In this document: positions 17,492-26,672 of the stretch, piece by piece
Numbering within the stretch: the first letter of the stretch is position 1
Layout of the letters: the number at the start of each line of letters is the position of its first letter
DNA from: Kiloniella sp. EL199
Lineage (GTDB): Bacteria; Pseudomonadota; Alphaproteobacteria; Kiloniellales; Kiloniellaceae
Length of the DNA: 64,000 nucleotides
Reading direction: 5' to 3'
Assembly: GCF_900313065.1 (NCBI RefSeq)
Contig: NZ_OMPU01000004.1
Coordinates: forward strand, 62,001-126,000
Position numbers and translations under genes: made by a program
Notes under the pieces: model-generated
What the model was told of the DNA's origin: nothing
Seen by the model: the letters and a program-made list of their open reading frames with translations, nothing else
Database searches by the model: none

Positions 17492-18097
17492 ATGAAAAAA
17501 TCTATGCATGACGCTTCGTTACAAACACCTTGGGACCCGGCAGAAGCTAAAAACTGCTGCGAGGCCAAAGGCTGTGAAAATGCCGGCGAGTATCGTGCAC
17601 CAAAATCCAGATTTAAATTAAATAGCTACTATTGGTTTTGTCTCGACCACGTCCGTGAATACAACACTGCCTGGAATTACTGCAAGGATATGGACGTTGC
17701 CGACGTAGATAAATTGCGCCGACAAGATGCCGTTTGGGGAAAACCAACCTGGCCACTGAATGGAGCAGGAAAAGAAAACTACGCAAAAAAACTGGATGAT
17801 TTGGATAAAGCCTGGCGTTCTTTTGCCGGATATGACAACAACCAGTCAGAACAAGCACAAAAATTTATACCCGAGGAAGAACGAAAAGCTCTTCGTGTAT
17901 TGGGACTCGAAACAATAGAATCCTTAAAAGAGATCAAAAAACGCTACCTGACACTGGTTAAAGAACTGCACCCGGATACAAATGGTGGCGCAAAAGGAGC
18001 AGAAGATCGGCTCAAAAAGGTCAATCAGGCCTATAGCCTTTTAAAAAACAGCATTTTTGTAAAAGAAATACTTCAAGAAACCGACCTGACGTCCTAG
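17492..18097 (+). CDS. J-domain protein
   Basis: A 201-residue co-chaperone-like protein. The C-terminal J domain (about 130-190) contains LVKELHPDTNGG, with the HPD tripeptide needed to stimulate DnaK ATPase. The N-terminal half carries Cys-containing segments (NCCEAKGCENAGEYRAPKS, WFCLDHVREYN) that resemble a metal-binding ribbon, and conserved aromatic residues. It is 38 bp upstream of cobS, a linkage recurring in alphaproteobacteria, so it may assist cobaltochelatase assembly, though this is unproven. No membrane segment is present, unlike DjlA. Confidence 0.87.
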   Translation: MKKSMHDASLQTPWDPAEAKNCCEAKGCENAGEYRAPKSRFKLNSYYWFCLDHVREYNTAWNYCKDMDVADVDKLRRQDAVWGKPTWPLNGAGKENYAKKLDDLDKAWRSFAGYDNNQSEQAQKFIPEEERKALRVLGLETIESLKEIKKRYLTLVKELHPDTNGGAKGAEDRLKKVNQAYSLLKNSIFVKEILQETDLTS

Positions 18098-18135
18098 TGT
18101 AACGTCCGAGAAACAATAACACCCTAACAGCAAGT

Positions 18136-19143
18136 ATGGATGCGACGATGTCCTCTAAAGTAATTGGCCATGGCGAAATGATCATGGGCGGCCCGGATAC
18201 AACAGTTTCAGCTCGTGAAGCTTTTGGTATAGACAGTGATATGCAGGTACCTGCATTCAGTACACGTAACGAATACGTTCCAGAAGAAGATCCAACGTAT
18301 CAGTTTGATCATGACACAACATTGGCGTTGCTCGCGGGCTTTGCCTTTAATCGTCGCGTGATGATTCAAGGATATCATGGAACAGGTAAATCAACCCACA
18401 TTGAACAGGTGGCATCTCGCCTGAACTGGCCTTGTATTCGTGTCAATCTGGATAGTCACATCAGCCGTATTGACCTTGTTGGTAAAGACGCCATCGTCCT
18501 GAAAGAAGGCAAACAAGTCACTGAATTCCGCGAAGGTTTGATGCCTTGGGCGCTACAACGTCCTGTTGCTCTGGTTTTTGATGAATATGATGCCGGCCGT
18601 CCTGATGTAATGTTTGTTATTCAACGCATTCTAGAGGTCGAAGGTCGGTTGACTCTGCTTGACCAGAACCGTGTGATTACGCCACATTCATCTTTCCGAT
18701 TGTTTTCAACAGCAAACACTGTTGGGTTGGGCGACACCACGGGACTTTACCATGGGACTCAACAACTCAATCAAGGTCAGATGGATAGATGGAACATCGT
18801 TTCCACACTGAACTATCTTCCGCACAAGGATGAGATGAATATCGTACTGGCCAAACATCCAGAATACGATACGGAAGAGGATCGTGATCTCATTGCAAAC
18901 ATGGTTTCCTTAGCTGATCTAACACGGAGCGGCTTCATTAATGGTGATATTTCTACCCTTATGAGTCCGCGTACTGTTCTGTCATGGGCCGAAAATGCAA
19001 AAATCTTTGATAACATTGATTTTGCCTTCCGCCTCACTTTCCTGAACAAGTGTGATGAAATGGAACGACCACTCGTGGCAGAGTATTTCCAAAGATGCTT
19101 TGGACGCGAACTCGCAGATGGCAGTGAAAAATCTTCGTCATAA
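18136..19143 (+). CDS. cobS: Aerobic cobaltochelatase subunit CobS
   Basis: AAA+ ATPase subunit of the CobNST cobaltochelatase, which inserts cobalt into hydrogenobyrinate a,c-diamide in aerobic B12 synthesis. It has 335 residues. Walker [10 protein letters not shown] is near 79-87 and Walker [12 protein letters not shown] near 140-150, followed by a sensor region [11 protein letters not shown]. It is partnered with cobT 30 bp downstream. The large subunit CobN is not in this window. This gene should not be confused with the unrelated cobalamin-5-phosphate synthase that is also named cobS. Confidence 0.95.
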   Translation: MDATMSSKVIGHGEMIMGGPDTTVSAREAFGIDSDMQVPAFSTRNEYVPEEDPTYQFDHDTTLALLAGFAFNRRVMIQGYHGTGKSTHIEQVASRLNWPCIRVNLDSHISRIDLVGKDAIVLKEGKQVTEFREGLMPWALQRPVALVFDEYDAGRPDVMFVIQRILEVEGRLTLLDQNRVITPHSSFRLFSTANTVGLGDTTGLYHGTQQLNQGQMDRWNIVSTLNYLPHKDEMNIVLAKHPEYDTEEDRDLIANMVSLADLTRSGFINGDISTLMSPRTVLSWAENAKIFDNIDFAFRLTFLNKCDEMERPLVAEYFQRCFGRELADGSEKSSS

Positions 19144-19173
19144 TCGACGAGGATCAAGACGGTAAGTGCAGGT

Positions 19174-21027
19174 ATGAGTAAAGCTGAAACGCCCTTAGAA
19201 CAGTTTAAACGCGCGACATCATCCACAGTCAAAGCTATGGCAAAGAAAAGCGAGCTCAGTGTCGTTTTTTCCGCGAATGGCCGTGGCTTGAACGGTGATG
19301 AACTCAGGCTCCCCATGCCTGCCAAAGATTTACCCGAAGAGGATGTGCAGCGTATTCGCGGACGGGCAGATTCAGCATCTCTCCGCCTGCGGTACCACAA
19401 TACAAAAACACATCAAAAGCTGAAACCGACTGATAGCCAGGCCGCTGCTATATTTGATTCGGTTGAACAAGCCAGGTGCGAAGCCCTGGGCATGTCCCGT
19501 ATGGAAGGAGTAGCCCAAAACCTTGAAGCCCTGCATGAGGATACGCTTGATCAATTGGGGTATGGCAATGCTGTTACCTCAGATGATGTTCCCCTGAACG
19601 AAGCTATGGCTGTTTTGGCCCGGGAAGCCCTGACAGGAAGACGCCTGGAAAAAACATCTGCCAAAATTGCTGAAATCTGGCGCCCCAATCTCAGTCAGGA
19701 GATTTTCGAAACTCTTGATGGCCTGGGGGAACACGTAGCAGATCAGGCACAGTTTGCCCGTGCTTTACAGGATCTGCTCGGCCAACTTGATTTTGATCTT
19801 GAGGACAGCGAAGAATCAGAGGCTGAAGAACAGGATGATCAGGATCAGCTCGACGATACGTCCGAAGATCAGGATCAACAACAAACGTCAGAACAATCAG
19901 CCCCTATGGAAGCTGAAAGCAGTGATCAGGGTGACGCCGAAGGTGCACCCGATGACGGCGGGGAAAGTGACGGACAGCAGATGGATGGCCAGGGTCAGGA
20001 ATCTGCAGGGTCACCAGATCAGCAGCAACCAGAGTTTGATTCTGATCACAACTTTTCTGCGGCTCATGGCTATTCCTCGTTCACGACACAGTTCGACGAA
20101 ATTATCGAAGCACAGGATCTGTGCGAAGATGAAGAGTTATCCCGCTTAAGAGAACTGCTGGATAAACAGCTCTCTCACCTGCAAGGTGTCATCTCCAAAC
20201 TGGCGAACCGTCTGCAACGACGTTTGATGGCACAACAAACCCGGAACTGGGAATTTAATCTGGAAGAAGGTTTACTTGATACAGCGCGCTTGACCCGCGT
20301 TGTAACAAACCCCTTGCACTCACTCAGCTTCAAACAGGAAAGCGATACTGAGTTCAAAGATACGGTTGTAACACTCTTGATTGATAATTCCGGTTCTATG
20401 CGCGGACGCCCGATTACCATCGCGGCAATGAGCGCAGATATTCTTGCCAGAACACTGGAACGATGCGGTGTTAAAGTCGAAATCCTGGGCTTTACCACAA
20501 AAATGTGGAAAGGCGGACAATCACGGGAACGCTGGATTGAGCAAGGTAAACCCGGAAATCCGGGCCGCCTGAACGATCTTCGACACATCATCTATAAAAA
20601 AGCTGATGCCCCGATGCGCCGATCCAGAAAAAACCTCGGTTTGATGCTGCGCGAAGGTATTCTCAAAGAAAACATTGATGGGGAAGCTTTGTTGTGGGCG
20701 CACAACCGTTTGCTCGCCAGAACAGAACACAGACGTATTCTCATGGTTATTTCTGATGGTGCCCCTGTTGATGATTCGACCTTGTCTGTAAATAGCGGTA
20801 GTTATCTGGAAGATCATTTACGCGAAGCCATTGATCTCATCGAAAAACGCTCACCTGTCGAGCTTCTTGCAATTGGGATTGGGCATGATGTTACCCGCTA
20901 TTATAAACGCGCCGTCACAATCAGTGACGCTGAACAACTTGGCGGTATAATGATGGAGAAACTCGCAGAGCTGTTTGCGGAAAGCCCAAGAAGCACCGAT
21001 AGTTCTTTGGAAAGTATCAAGCGTTAA
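19174..21027 (+). CDS. cobT: Aerobic cobaltochelatase subunit CobT
   Basis: The 617-residue partner of CobS in cobaltochelatase. The N-terminal cobalt chelatase domain is followed by a very acidic, Gln-rich linker (about 205-290, [15 protein letters not shown] and similar) and a C-terminal von Willebrand factor A domain with the MIDAS motif DNSGSMRG near 403-410. This architecture matches CobT and the analogous BchD/ChlD Mg-chelatase subunit. A hairpin terminator follows about 30 bp after the stop. The presence of CobST implies aerobic cobalamin synthesis, relevant to the B12-dependent methylmalonyl-CoA mutase at 35.6 kb. Confidence 0.95.
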   Translation: MSKAETPLEQFKRATSSTVKAMAKKSELSVVFSANGRGLNGDELRLPMPAKDLPEEDVQRIRGRADSASLRLRYHNTKTHQKLKPTDSQAAAIFDSVEQARCEALGMSRMEGVAQNLEALHEDTLDQLGYGNAVTSDDVPLNEAMAVLAREALTGRRLEKTSAKIAEIWRPNLSQEIFETLDGLGEHVADQAQFARALQDLLGQLDFDLEDSEESEAEEQDDQDQLDDTSEDQDQQQTSEQSAPMEAESSDQGDAEGAPDDGGESDGQQMDGQGQESAGSPDQQQPEFDSDHNFSAAHGYSSFTTQFDEIIEAQDLCEDEELSRLRELLDKQLSHLQGVISKLANRLQRRLMAQQTRNWEFNLEEGLLDTARLTRVVTNPLHSLSFKQESDTEFKDTVVTLLIDNSGSMRGRPITIAAMSADILARTLERCGVKVEILGFTTKMWKGGQSRERWIEQGKPGNPGRLNDLRHIIYKKADAPMRRSRKNLGLMLREGILKENIDGEALLWAHNRLLARTEHRRILMVISDGAPVDDSTLSVNSGSYLEDHLREAIDLIEKRSPVELLAIGIGHDVTRYYKRAVTISDAEQLGGIMMEKLAELFAESPRSTDSSLESIKR

Positions 21028-21058
21028 CCTTACCTGAAGTTCTGACTAACTTTTTGAT

Positions 21059-21086
21059 CCCACAGCTTACATCAAGCTTGTGGGGT
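21059..21086 (+). terminator. Terminator after cobT
   Basis: CCCACAGCTT pairs with AAGCTTGTGGG (10 bp, one bulged T) with a short loop, followed by TTATTTCT. It separates cobST from the heme-uptake locus. Confidence 0.7.
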
Positions 21087-21092
21087 TATTTC

Positions 21093-21107
21093 TAATAATG
21101 ATTCGCA
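21093..21107. promoter_or_regulatory. Fur-like box 1 upstream of hemP
   Basis: TAATAATGATTCGCA matches the 7-1-7 Fur consensus TGATAATNATTATCA at 11 of 14 informative positions by my count. It lies just upstream of the putative -35 of the hemP promoter. Confidence 0.6.
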
Positions 21108-21114
21108 AATATAC

Positions 21115-21143
21115 TTGACACTTATCAATCACAGAACTATTAG
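21115..21143 (+). promoter_or_regulatory. Sigma-70-type promoter for the heme locus
   Basis: TTGACA (21115-21120) and TATTAG (21138-21143) are separated by 17 bp. Two Fur-like boxes flank this promoter, so iron-replete Fur would occlude it. Transcription would start inside the second box. Confidence 0.65.
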
Positions 21144-21160
21144 TTGCGAATGATTTTCAA
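21144..21160. promoter_or_regulatory. Fur-like box 2 at the hemP promoter
   Basis: TTGCGAATGATTTTCAA is an imperfect palindrome whose core TGCGAATGATTTTCA also matches the Fur 7-1-7 consensus at 11 of 14 positions. It abuts the -10 hexamer and lies 14 bp before the hemP ATG. Confidence 0.65.
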
Positions 21161-21174
21161 TATCGGCTTTTATA

Positions 21175-21372
21175 ATGGTGCCTGACAACTTAAAGAACAC
21201 ACAAAGTCCCATAGATGCCCCCGTGGATAATATGGGCAATCGCTCTGGCCAAATGCCACGAGTTTCTGCAGAAACTTTGATGCAAAATAACAGAGAAATC
21301 GTCATTGAATACCAAGGTAGTGATTACCGTCTTCGCATAACCTCTAATAACAAGCTGATACTTACGAAATAA
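21175..21372 (+). CDS. hemP: Hemin uptake protein HemP/HmuP
   Basis: A 65-residue protein whose C-terminal half carries the HemP signature: VSAETLMQNNREIVIEYQG followed by YRLRITSNNKLILTK. HemP/HmuP proteins sit at the head of heme-uptake operons. In some rhizobia and Burkholderia they are needed for, or activate, expression of the TonB-dependent heme receptor. The gene directly follows the Fur-flanked promoter and precedes the receptor by 130 bp. The N-terminal 25 residues are poorly conserved, and a later start is possible. Confidence 0.9.
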   Translation: MVPDNLKNTQSPIDAPVDNMGNRSGQMPRVSAETLMQNNREIVIEYQGSDYRLRITSNNKLILTK

Positions 21373-21502
21373 CCTCGTCTCTCGGGTGCAAAGAGAGATC
21401 GCCAGCCAGCTCGCCACCTTGTCAATCTGACAAAAAGCCAGCCAGCCAGCAATGTTACATCAACATTCTCCGGTTTGGTTTTTTTGATAAGGTGCATGAT
21501 CC

Positions 21503-23554
21503 GTGCAATATATTTCTTACAAAGGGCTCTTGCTTGCAAGCGCGGCTCTGGCTCTCCTATCCACGCCTCTAAAGGCACAGGACAACACTTCTGTAGACAG
21601 TGAAGATACAGAAACAGTCGCCTCGGACCAACAGCCTGTCTTTACCTTTGATACTATCTCTGTAACCGCTTCGCGTGACGAAAAGCTTGCGATTGATAGC
21701 CCTGCCTCAATCTCAATCGTAACCGAAGAAGAGATTGATCGTCGTCAAGCTGAAACAGTGCACGATCTCCTAAAAGATTTACCGAGTGTTGAGTTAGAAG
21801 GTGGGACAAGAAATACAGTTATAAAACCATCCATACGCGGCTTGGGTGGACAACGGGTTGTCACACGAATTGATGGCGCCCGGCAAAACTTCAATTCTGG
21901 GCACAAGGGCGGTTTGTTTATTGATCCAGCTTTGTTAAAGCAAGTTGAAGTTCTTCGTGGGCCTGCCTCAACAATTCACGGCACAGGGGCCTTGGGTGGC
22001 GTGGTTGCTTTTGAAACAAAAAGTGCTGACGACTTTCTGGAAGCTGATGAGAAATATGGCGCTCAAATTTCGACTGGCTTCAGCACAGTCGATAATGGCG
22101 TTCATGGTAATTTAACAGGTTACGCCCGTCCCATAGAAAACATTGATCTCATGGCAAGTGTAACACGACGCAAAACAGATGATTACGATGCTGGTGACGG
22201 AAAGAAGAGAGCCTATACTGATGATGATTTGGTTTCAGGCCTTATCAAAGGTGGCATTGACATTGCCGATTTCCATCGATTAGGTCTTTCATACAGACTA
22301 TATCGTGACGATCATAATCTACCTGCCACACCAGATGGATTGAGTACCTCTTCAATCGTTGAACGCGAAAGTAAAGAAGACAGCTTTGTTTTAGATTATA
22401 ACTACGACAACCCCGATAATCAGTGGTTTGATAGTGCTTTTAAAGCTTACTATAACGTAACAGATATTGATGAAGTCAGAATTTCAGACGGACGCCACCA
22501 AGAACGAACCTTGGAAACATTGGGCCTGGAAGGCTTCAACACATCTCATCTGAGCTTACATGATAACGCTCAGTTGGCTGTAACCATTGGCGGTGAGATC
22601 TTCCAAGATACCCAAGAAGGTGAAAGTAACGGCGCCGATATTGGCGGATATCCCGATGCCGAGCGTAATATTTACGGTGTTTATCTAGACAATACTTTGA
22701 CTCTTTTTGAAGACCTCGAACTAACCGCCGGTCTTAGATATGACTCCTATTCTCTCGAAGCAGACGGAGAACAGGATTCAGAAGAGACATCGACATCCCC
22801 TCGCTTTGCCGTCAGCTATCAAGTACTGCCGTTCCTACAGCCATACGTAAGTTATGCGGAAGCTTTCAGAGCCCCGTCATTAGGAGAAACTTACGCTTCA
22901 GGATTACACTTCCCAGGCGGAGGACCAGTACCAAACAACTTCTTTGTTGCGAACCCGAATTTAAAACCGGAAACAGCAAAAACATGGGAAGTTGGGGCAA
23001 ATATCAAGCACGACAACCTTTTCCTCAATGACGATGCACTACGGGCCAAAGTTTCTTACTTTAGGAATAACGTTGATGATTTCATCGAACTAAATGTCGA
23101 TGTTGCTGGCGGAACCACAACAAGCAGCAACGTAACAAAAGCAAGAATACAAGGTTTTGAAGCCGAAATTCATTACGACACACCTACCGTTTATGGATCA
23201 CTTAGTGGTTCGAGAATTCGTGGTAAAAATTCGGACACTTCAGAACCCCTATCAGGCATTGCCGGTGACAAAGCAGCTTTGATGTTAGGATATCATTTCC
23301 AGGATATCGGTCTTGATCTCGGTGGTCGTGTTCTTGCTGTTCGTGATCAGGAACGCGTCCCTAATGGAAATGATGAAATCGACGGTTACGCCACCTTTGA
23401 TGTCTTTAGCACTTGGGATGCCCGCGACTATGTTCCTGGCCTAAAAATCAATGCCGGTATCGATAACATTCTCGATAAAAACTATCGACGCGGAGCCGCC
23501 GTTCTGGATGAGCCCGGACGTAACTTCAAAGTTACAGCCAGTCTGAAATTCTAG
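21503..23554 (+). CDS. hmuR: TonB-dependent heme/hemoglobin receptor
   Basis: An outer-membrane receptor of 683 residues. A GTG start gives a good signal peptide (VQYISYKGLLLASAALALL, cleavage near LKAQ). The TonB box region (FDTISVTASRDE) and plug domain (DLLKDLPSVELEGGTRNTV) are followed by a 22-strand-type barrel ending in the typical terminal aromatic (VTASLKF). The heme-receptor FRAP and NPNL motifs are both present, in AEAFRAPSLGE and VANPNLKPET, with a histidine between them as in HemR/HmuR. The neighbours hemP, tonB, hmuS and hmuTUV confirm heme as substrate. The ATG seven bases upstream is out of frame. Confidence 0.92.
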   Translation: MQYISYKGLLLASAALALLSTPLKAQDNTSVDSEDTETVASDQQPVFTFDTISVTASRDEKLAIDSPASISIVTEEEIDRRQAETVHDLLKDLPSVELEGGTRNTVIKPSIRGLGGQRVVTRIDGARQNFNSGHKGGLFIDPALLKQVEVLRGPASTIHGTGALGGVVAFETKSADDFLEADEKYGAQISTGFSTVDNGVHGNLTGYARPIENIDLMASVTRRKTDDYDAGDGKKRAYTDDDLVSGLIKGGIDIADFHRLGLSYRLYRDDHNLPATPDGLSTSSIVERESKEDSFVLDYNYDNPDNQWFDSAFKAYYNVTDIDEVRISDGRHQERTLETLGLEGFNTSHLSLHDNAQLAVTIGGEIFQDTQEGESNGADIGGYPDAERNIYGVYLDNTLTLFEDLELTAGLRYDSYSLEADGEQDSEETSTSPRFAVSYQVLPFLQPYVSYAEAFRAPSLGETYASGLHFPGGGPVPNNFFVANPNLKPETAKTWEVGANIKHDNLFLNDDALRAKVSYFRNNVDDFIELNVDVAGGTTTSSNVTKARIQGFEAEIHYDTPTVYGSLSGSRIRGKNSDTSEPLSGIAGDKAALMLGYHFQDIGLDLGGRVLAVRDQERVPNGNDEIDGYATFDVFSTWDARDYVPGLKINAGIDNILDKNYRRGAAVLDEPGRNFKVTASLKF

Positions 23555-23562
23555 GGGGTGTC

Positions 23563-24642
23563 ATGCAGGGGGTCACAGTGATTAGATGGATCATCAGTTG
23601 CACAGTTGCATTTGCCCTTCATCTGGGCATACTGCTCTGGTCTGGAAAAATCCTGCCCCCTGCTTCGACAATATCATCAGAAAGTGCTTCTCTTGAATCA
23701 GGGAATCAACGTTCGGTTTCTTTGGCCACGGCTAACTTAAAAGACACGTCACCAGCCCCAGTAGAAAAAAATACGCCTTCAAAAAAACCAAGTGTACCAG
23801 ATACAAAACCAGAACTGGCACTAGTAACTTATCCTGACAAACAACAATCTGTTATCAAGACAGTTCAAAAGACAGACACAATCCCGGCAGAAAGCCGCGC
23901 TCTAACTGAACTTCTACCAAAAGCAGAAACACCAACAAAAGAAAAAGTTACTGAGAACAAAGTTCCGACAGTTCCACAAGTCGTTCAAGAAAAAGCTGTT
24001 ATTCCCCCAAAACCAAAACCCAAGCCCAAAGCGCCTTTGAAAGTTGCGGCACTGGAAACATCTACAAAGGTTAAAGAGAAACAGCATTACGACTTAGAAA
24101 AAAACGCCAAGCCTGAAAACCCAAAGAAACAAAACGTTTCCCCCGAAGCAACCAAAGTGCTTTCACCAACGACTTCGGAAAACATAAAGCCCGAAAAACA
24201 GCAGGAAACGGCACAACAGGCGAATATAACGACTGTTCAAAGCCCACAAAACAAAGCATCAAATCAATCCGGTTTCCTGAAGCAAGCAGGTCAGAGCACA
24301 AAAGGCTTAAACCAAAAGGGATCGTCCAACAATCAAATCGCTTCACTGACATACAACGATTTGCCACTGCTCACTCAGCCATCTTTTTCGCGCCCACCGC
24401 GTCCACCAGAATATCCACAACGGGCGAAACGCAAGAAACTGCAAGGCAACGTAGTTCTCAGAGCCAAAATAGATCGAAGCGGCATTGTACAGGAAATCCG
24501 TGTCTGGCGTTCATCAGGGCATCGCTTGCTCGACAAAGCAGCAGAAAAAGCCATGCGTCAATGGCGTTTCACCCCAGCACGTCAAGGCGGTATCACAACC
24601 GCCTCGTGGGTAGAGTTTCCCATTAATTTTTCGATCAGATAA
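23563..24642 (+). CDS. TonB-family energy transducer dedicated to the heme locus
   Basis: A 359-residue TonB-like protein. It has one N-terminal membrane anchor (about 5-25), a long Pro/Lys/Thr-rich periplasmic spacer (about 40-260, for example IPPKPKPKPKAPLKVA), and a C-terminal TonB domain (about 275-359) with YPQRAKRKKLQGNVVLRAKI and AMRQWRFTPARQGG. It couples proton-motive force to the receptor encoded 8 bp upstream. ExbB and ExbD are not in this window, so it must use copies encoded elsewhere. The start has a GGGGG-rich site closely upstream. Confidence 0.9.
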   Translation: MQGVTVIRWIISCTVAFALHLGILLWSGKILPPASTISSESASLESGNQRSVSLATANLKDTSPAPVEKNTPSKKPSVPDTKPELALVTYPDKQQSVIKTVQKTDTIPAESRALTELLPKAETPTKEKVTENKVPTVPQVVQEKAVIPPKPKPKPKAPLKVAALETSTKVKEKQHYDLEKNAKPENPKKQNVSPEATKVLSPTTSENIKPEKQQETAQQANITTVQSPQNKASNQSGFLKQAGQSTKGLNQKGSSNNQIASLTYNDLPLLTQPSFSRPPRPPEYPQRAKRKKLQGNVVLRAKIDRSGIVQEIRVWRSSGHRLLDKAAEKAMRQWRFTPARQGGITTASWVEFPINFSIR

Positions 24643-24669
24643 CAAGATTGCAAATTCAGGAGCATCGTC

Positions 24670-25746
24670 ATGCATACCGCCCCCTCAATTGAATACAAAA
24701 CACCACTAGAAGCATGGACAGATCTAAGCGCAGGAACAGCAAAGGGATATGCCCGCGACATTGCCCGCGCGATGAATATTACAGAGGGGCAACTTGTTGC
24801 GGCTGGCGTAGGTGACAATGTCATTCGCCTTGAAGCCGAATGGGGGCAACTCATTCAGGAGCTTGGTTCACTTGGCGATGTAAAAATTATTACCCGTAAT
24901 GAGCATGCTGTTCATGAGAAGGTAGGACTCTTTGATAAAATCAGTGCAAAAGGCCCCATGGGCATCGTCCTTAATCGTGAGATCGACCTGAGACTATTCC
25001 TAACCAAATGGGCATTCGGCTTTGCAGTCACAACCGAAACCAGCAGCGGAAAGAGAAAAAGCCTTCAGTTCTTTGATCACGAAGGTACTGCTATTCACAA
25101 GATTTTTCTGACTGCAAACTCTCATGAAGATGCTTATCAAACACTTGTTGATCGCTATAAAGCAGTGGAACAATCTTCTGAACTTCAACTGGAAAGTTAC
25201 GATCCTGCCAACGCCCCGGCTACAGATAACACCATTGATCTTGAATCTCTAAAAAACGGGTGGGCGGCTCTAAAGGATGTGCATCAGTTTCACGGACTTT
25301 TGAGAAAACACAACTGCGACCGCCACCAAAGCTTCAGACTGATTGGCAAAGAGTTCGCCGAGAAACTAACACCAACTGCCTTAAAAAGTGTGTTGGAGCA
25401 ATCCGTAACGGACAACATTTCCATTATGGTTTTTGTAGGCAACAAAGGATGCATTCAAATACACACAGGCCATATTGAAAAAGTTAAAGAAATGGGACCT
25501 TGGATCAACATTCTTGATTCCGGTTTCAATCTGCATCTCAGACAAGATCACATTGCAGAAATCTGGCTGGTTAGAAAGCCGACCAAAGACGGCGTTATCA
25601 CAACCCTCGAAGTTTTCAACGACAAACAGGAAAGTTTTGCTCTGTTATGCGGAGAACGTGAAATGGGCCAACCGGAAAACATTCACTGGCAAAACATGCT
25701 CGAGAATCTGGAGCGTCATGCAACAGTTTCAGCTGCTGCAGAATAG
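24670..25746 (+). CDS. hmuS: Hemin-degrading factor / cytoplasmic heme-binding protein HmuS (HemS)
   Basis: A 358-residue protein of the HemS/HmuS/ChuS family. It shows the internal duplication of two HemS-like halves (about 25-170 and 200-350). The second half has FVGNKGCIQIHTGHIEKVKEMGPWINILD and LRQDHIAEIWLVRKPTKDGVITTLEVF, characteristic of the family. It binds heme imported by HmuTUV and may release iron. Orthologues differ on enzymatic versus trafficking activity. It lies 28 bp after tonB and 20 bp before hmuT, consistent with one operon. Confidence 0.92.
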   Translation: MHTAPSIEYKTPLEAWTDLSAGTAKGYARDIARAMNITEGQLVAAGVGDNVIRLEAEWGQLIQELGSLGDVKIITRNEHAVHEKVGLFDKISAKGPMGIVLNREIDLRLFLTKWAFGFAVTTETSSGKRKSLQFFDHEGTAIHKIFLTANSHEDAYQTLVDRYKAVEQSSELQLESYDPANAPATDNTIDLESLKNGWAALKDVHQFHGLLRKHNCDRHQSFRLIGKEFAEKLTPTALKSVLEQSVTDNISIMVFVGNKGCIQIHTGHIEKVKEMGPWINILDSGFNLHLRQDHIAEIWLVRKPTKDGVITTLEVFNDKQESFALLCGEREMGQPENIHWQNMLENLERHATVSAAAE

Positions 25747-25765
25747 TTGGTGGGAAAATAGTAAA

Positions 25766-26665
25766 ATGTATAGAGATACCCCCATGTTTTTTAGCCCTGG
25801 TTATATACCAAAGCGTTATAAAACAATCATAGTGTTTTTGGTTTGTCTTTTGACTACAATAATTGGCAGCCAGGCAAGCGCAGATGCAAACCGGATCATA
25901 ACGCTCGGAGGCCCTGTTACAGAACTTGTCTATGCTCTTGAAGCAGGAGACAAAATTGTTGCTACAGATACAACCAGTGAATACCCGGCAGAAGTCCTTG
26001 ACCTACCCAAAGTGGGCTATATCCGGCAACTCTCTGCGGAAGGTCTTTTAAGCCTGAAGCCTGACCTGATTATTGCTTTGGAAGGCTCTGGCCCTACGCA
26101 TGTTTTGGAAACTATTCAGGCCGCAGGCATCAAGGTGGTCGAAATACCCAAACTGGTCAACATGGCATCCGTTGCCACAGGGATTGAGTTGATTGCGGCC
26201 CAAACCAATCAACAGGCATTGGGAAAATCACTCAGCACAACGATATCAGCACAACTTAAAAAGCAATATACCGCAGTTAAAGATCTGCCTGAAAAACCTT
26301 CTGTTCTTTTCCTCCTGAACACAGGCCATGGCGGTCCCATGACTGCAGGCGGGGATACTGCCATTGATACAATCATCACCTACGCTGGTGCAAAAAACAT
26401 CGCGGCTGATTTACAAAGTTTCAAACCTTTGGCCAGCGAGTATATCCTTGGCAACAACCCTGATTATATCCTGATGTCAAAAAAATCTCTCGAGATAAGT
26501 GGTGGCGTTGAAGCCCTTGTGAAAGACCCGCTTTTGGGAAAATTGTCCGCGATACAGAATGGTCGCATCGTCACACTTGATGGTACGCTTCTTTTTGGCT
26601 TGGGGCCAAGAACCATAGATGCTGTGGAAACCCTGTCTTCCCAGATCAACAAACAGAAACTCTGA
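25766..26665 (+). CDS. hmuT: Heme ABC transporter periplasmic binding protein HmuT
   Basis: Class III periplasmic binding protein, 299 residues from the ATG at 25766. A second ATG at 25784 is equally compatible with its signal peptide (YKTIIVFLVCLLTTIIGSQASA), and any longer reading would overlap hmuS. The mature protein starts NRIITLGGPVTELVYALEAGD, and the typical KVGYIRQLSAEGLLSLKPDLIIA segment follows. It captures heme in the periplasm for HmuUV. The 3' end is 7 bp from the hmuU ATG, so the operon is tight. Confidence 0.9.
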   Translation: MYRDTPMFFSPGYIPKRYKTIIVFLVCLLTTIIGSQASADANRIITLGGPVTELVYALEAGDKIVATDTTSEYPAEVLDLPKVGYIRQLSAEGLLSLKPDLIIALEGSGPTHVLETIQAAGIKVVEIPKLVNMASVATGIELIAAQTNQQALGKSLSTTISAQLKKQYTAVKDLPEKPSVLFLLNTGHGGPMTAGGDTAIDTIITYAGAKNIAADLQSFKPLASEYILGNNPDYILMSKKSLEISGGVEALVKDPLLGKLSAIQNGRIVTLDGTLLFGLGPRTIDAVETLSSQINKQKL

Positions 26666-26672
26666 ACGAACA

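Noticed and set aside
18098-18135. Cobalamin riboswitch ahead of cobS
   Set aside because: The gap is only 38 bp and shows no B12-box.
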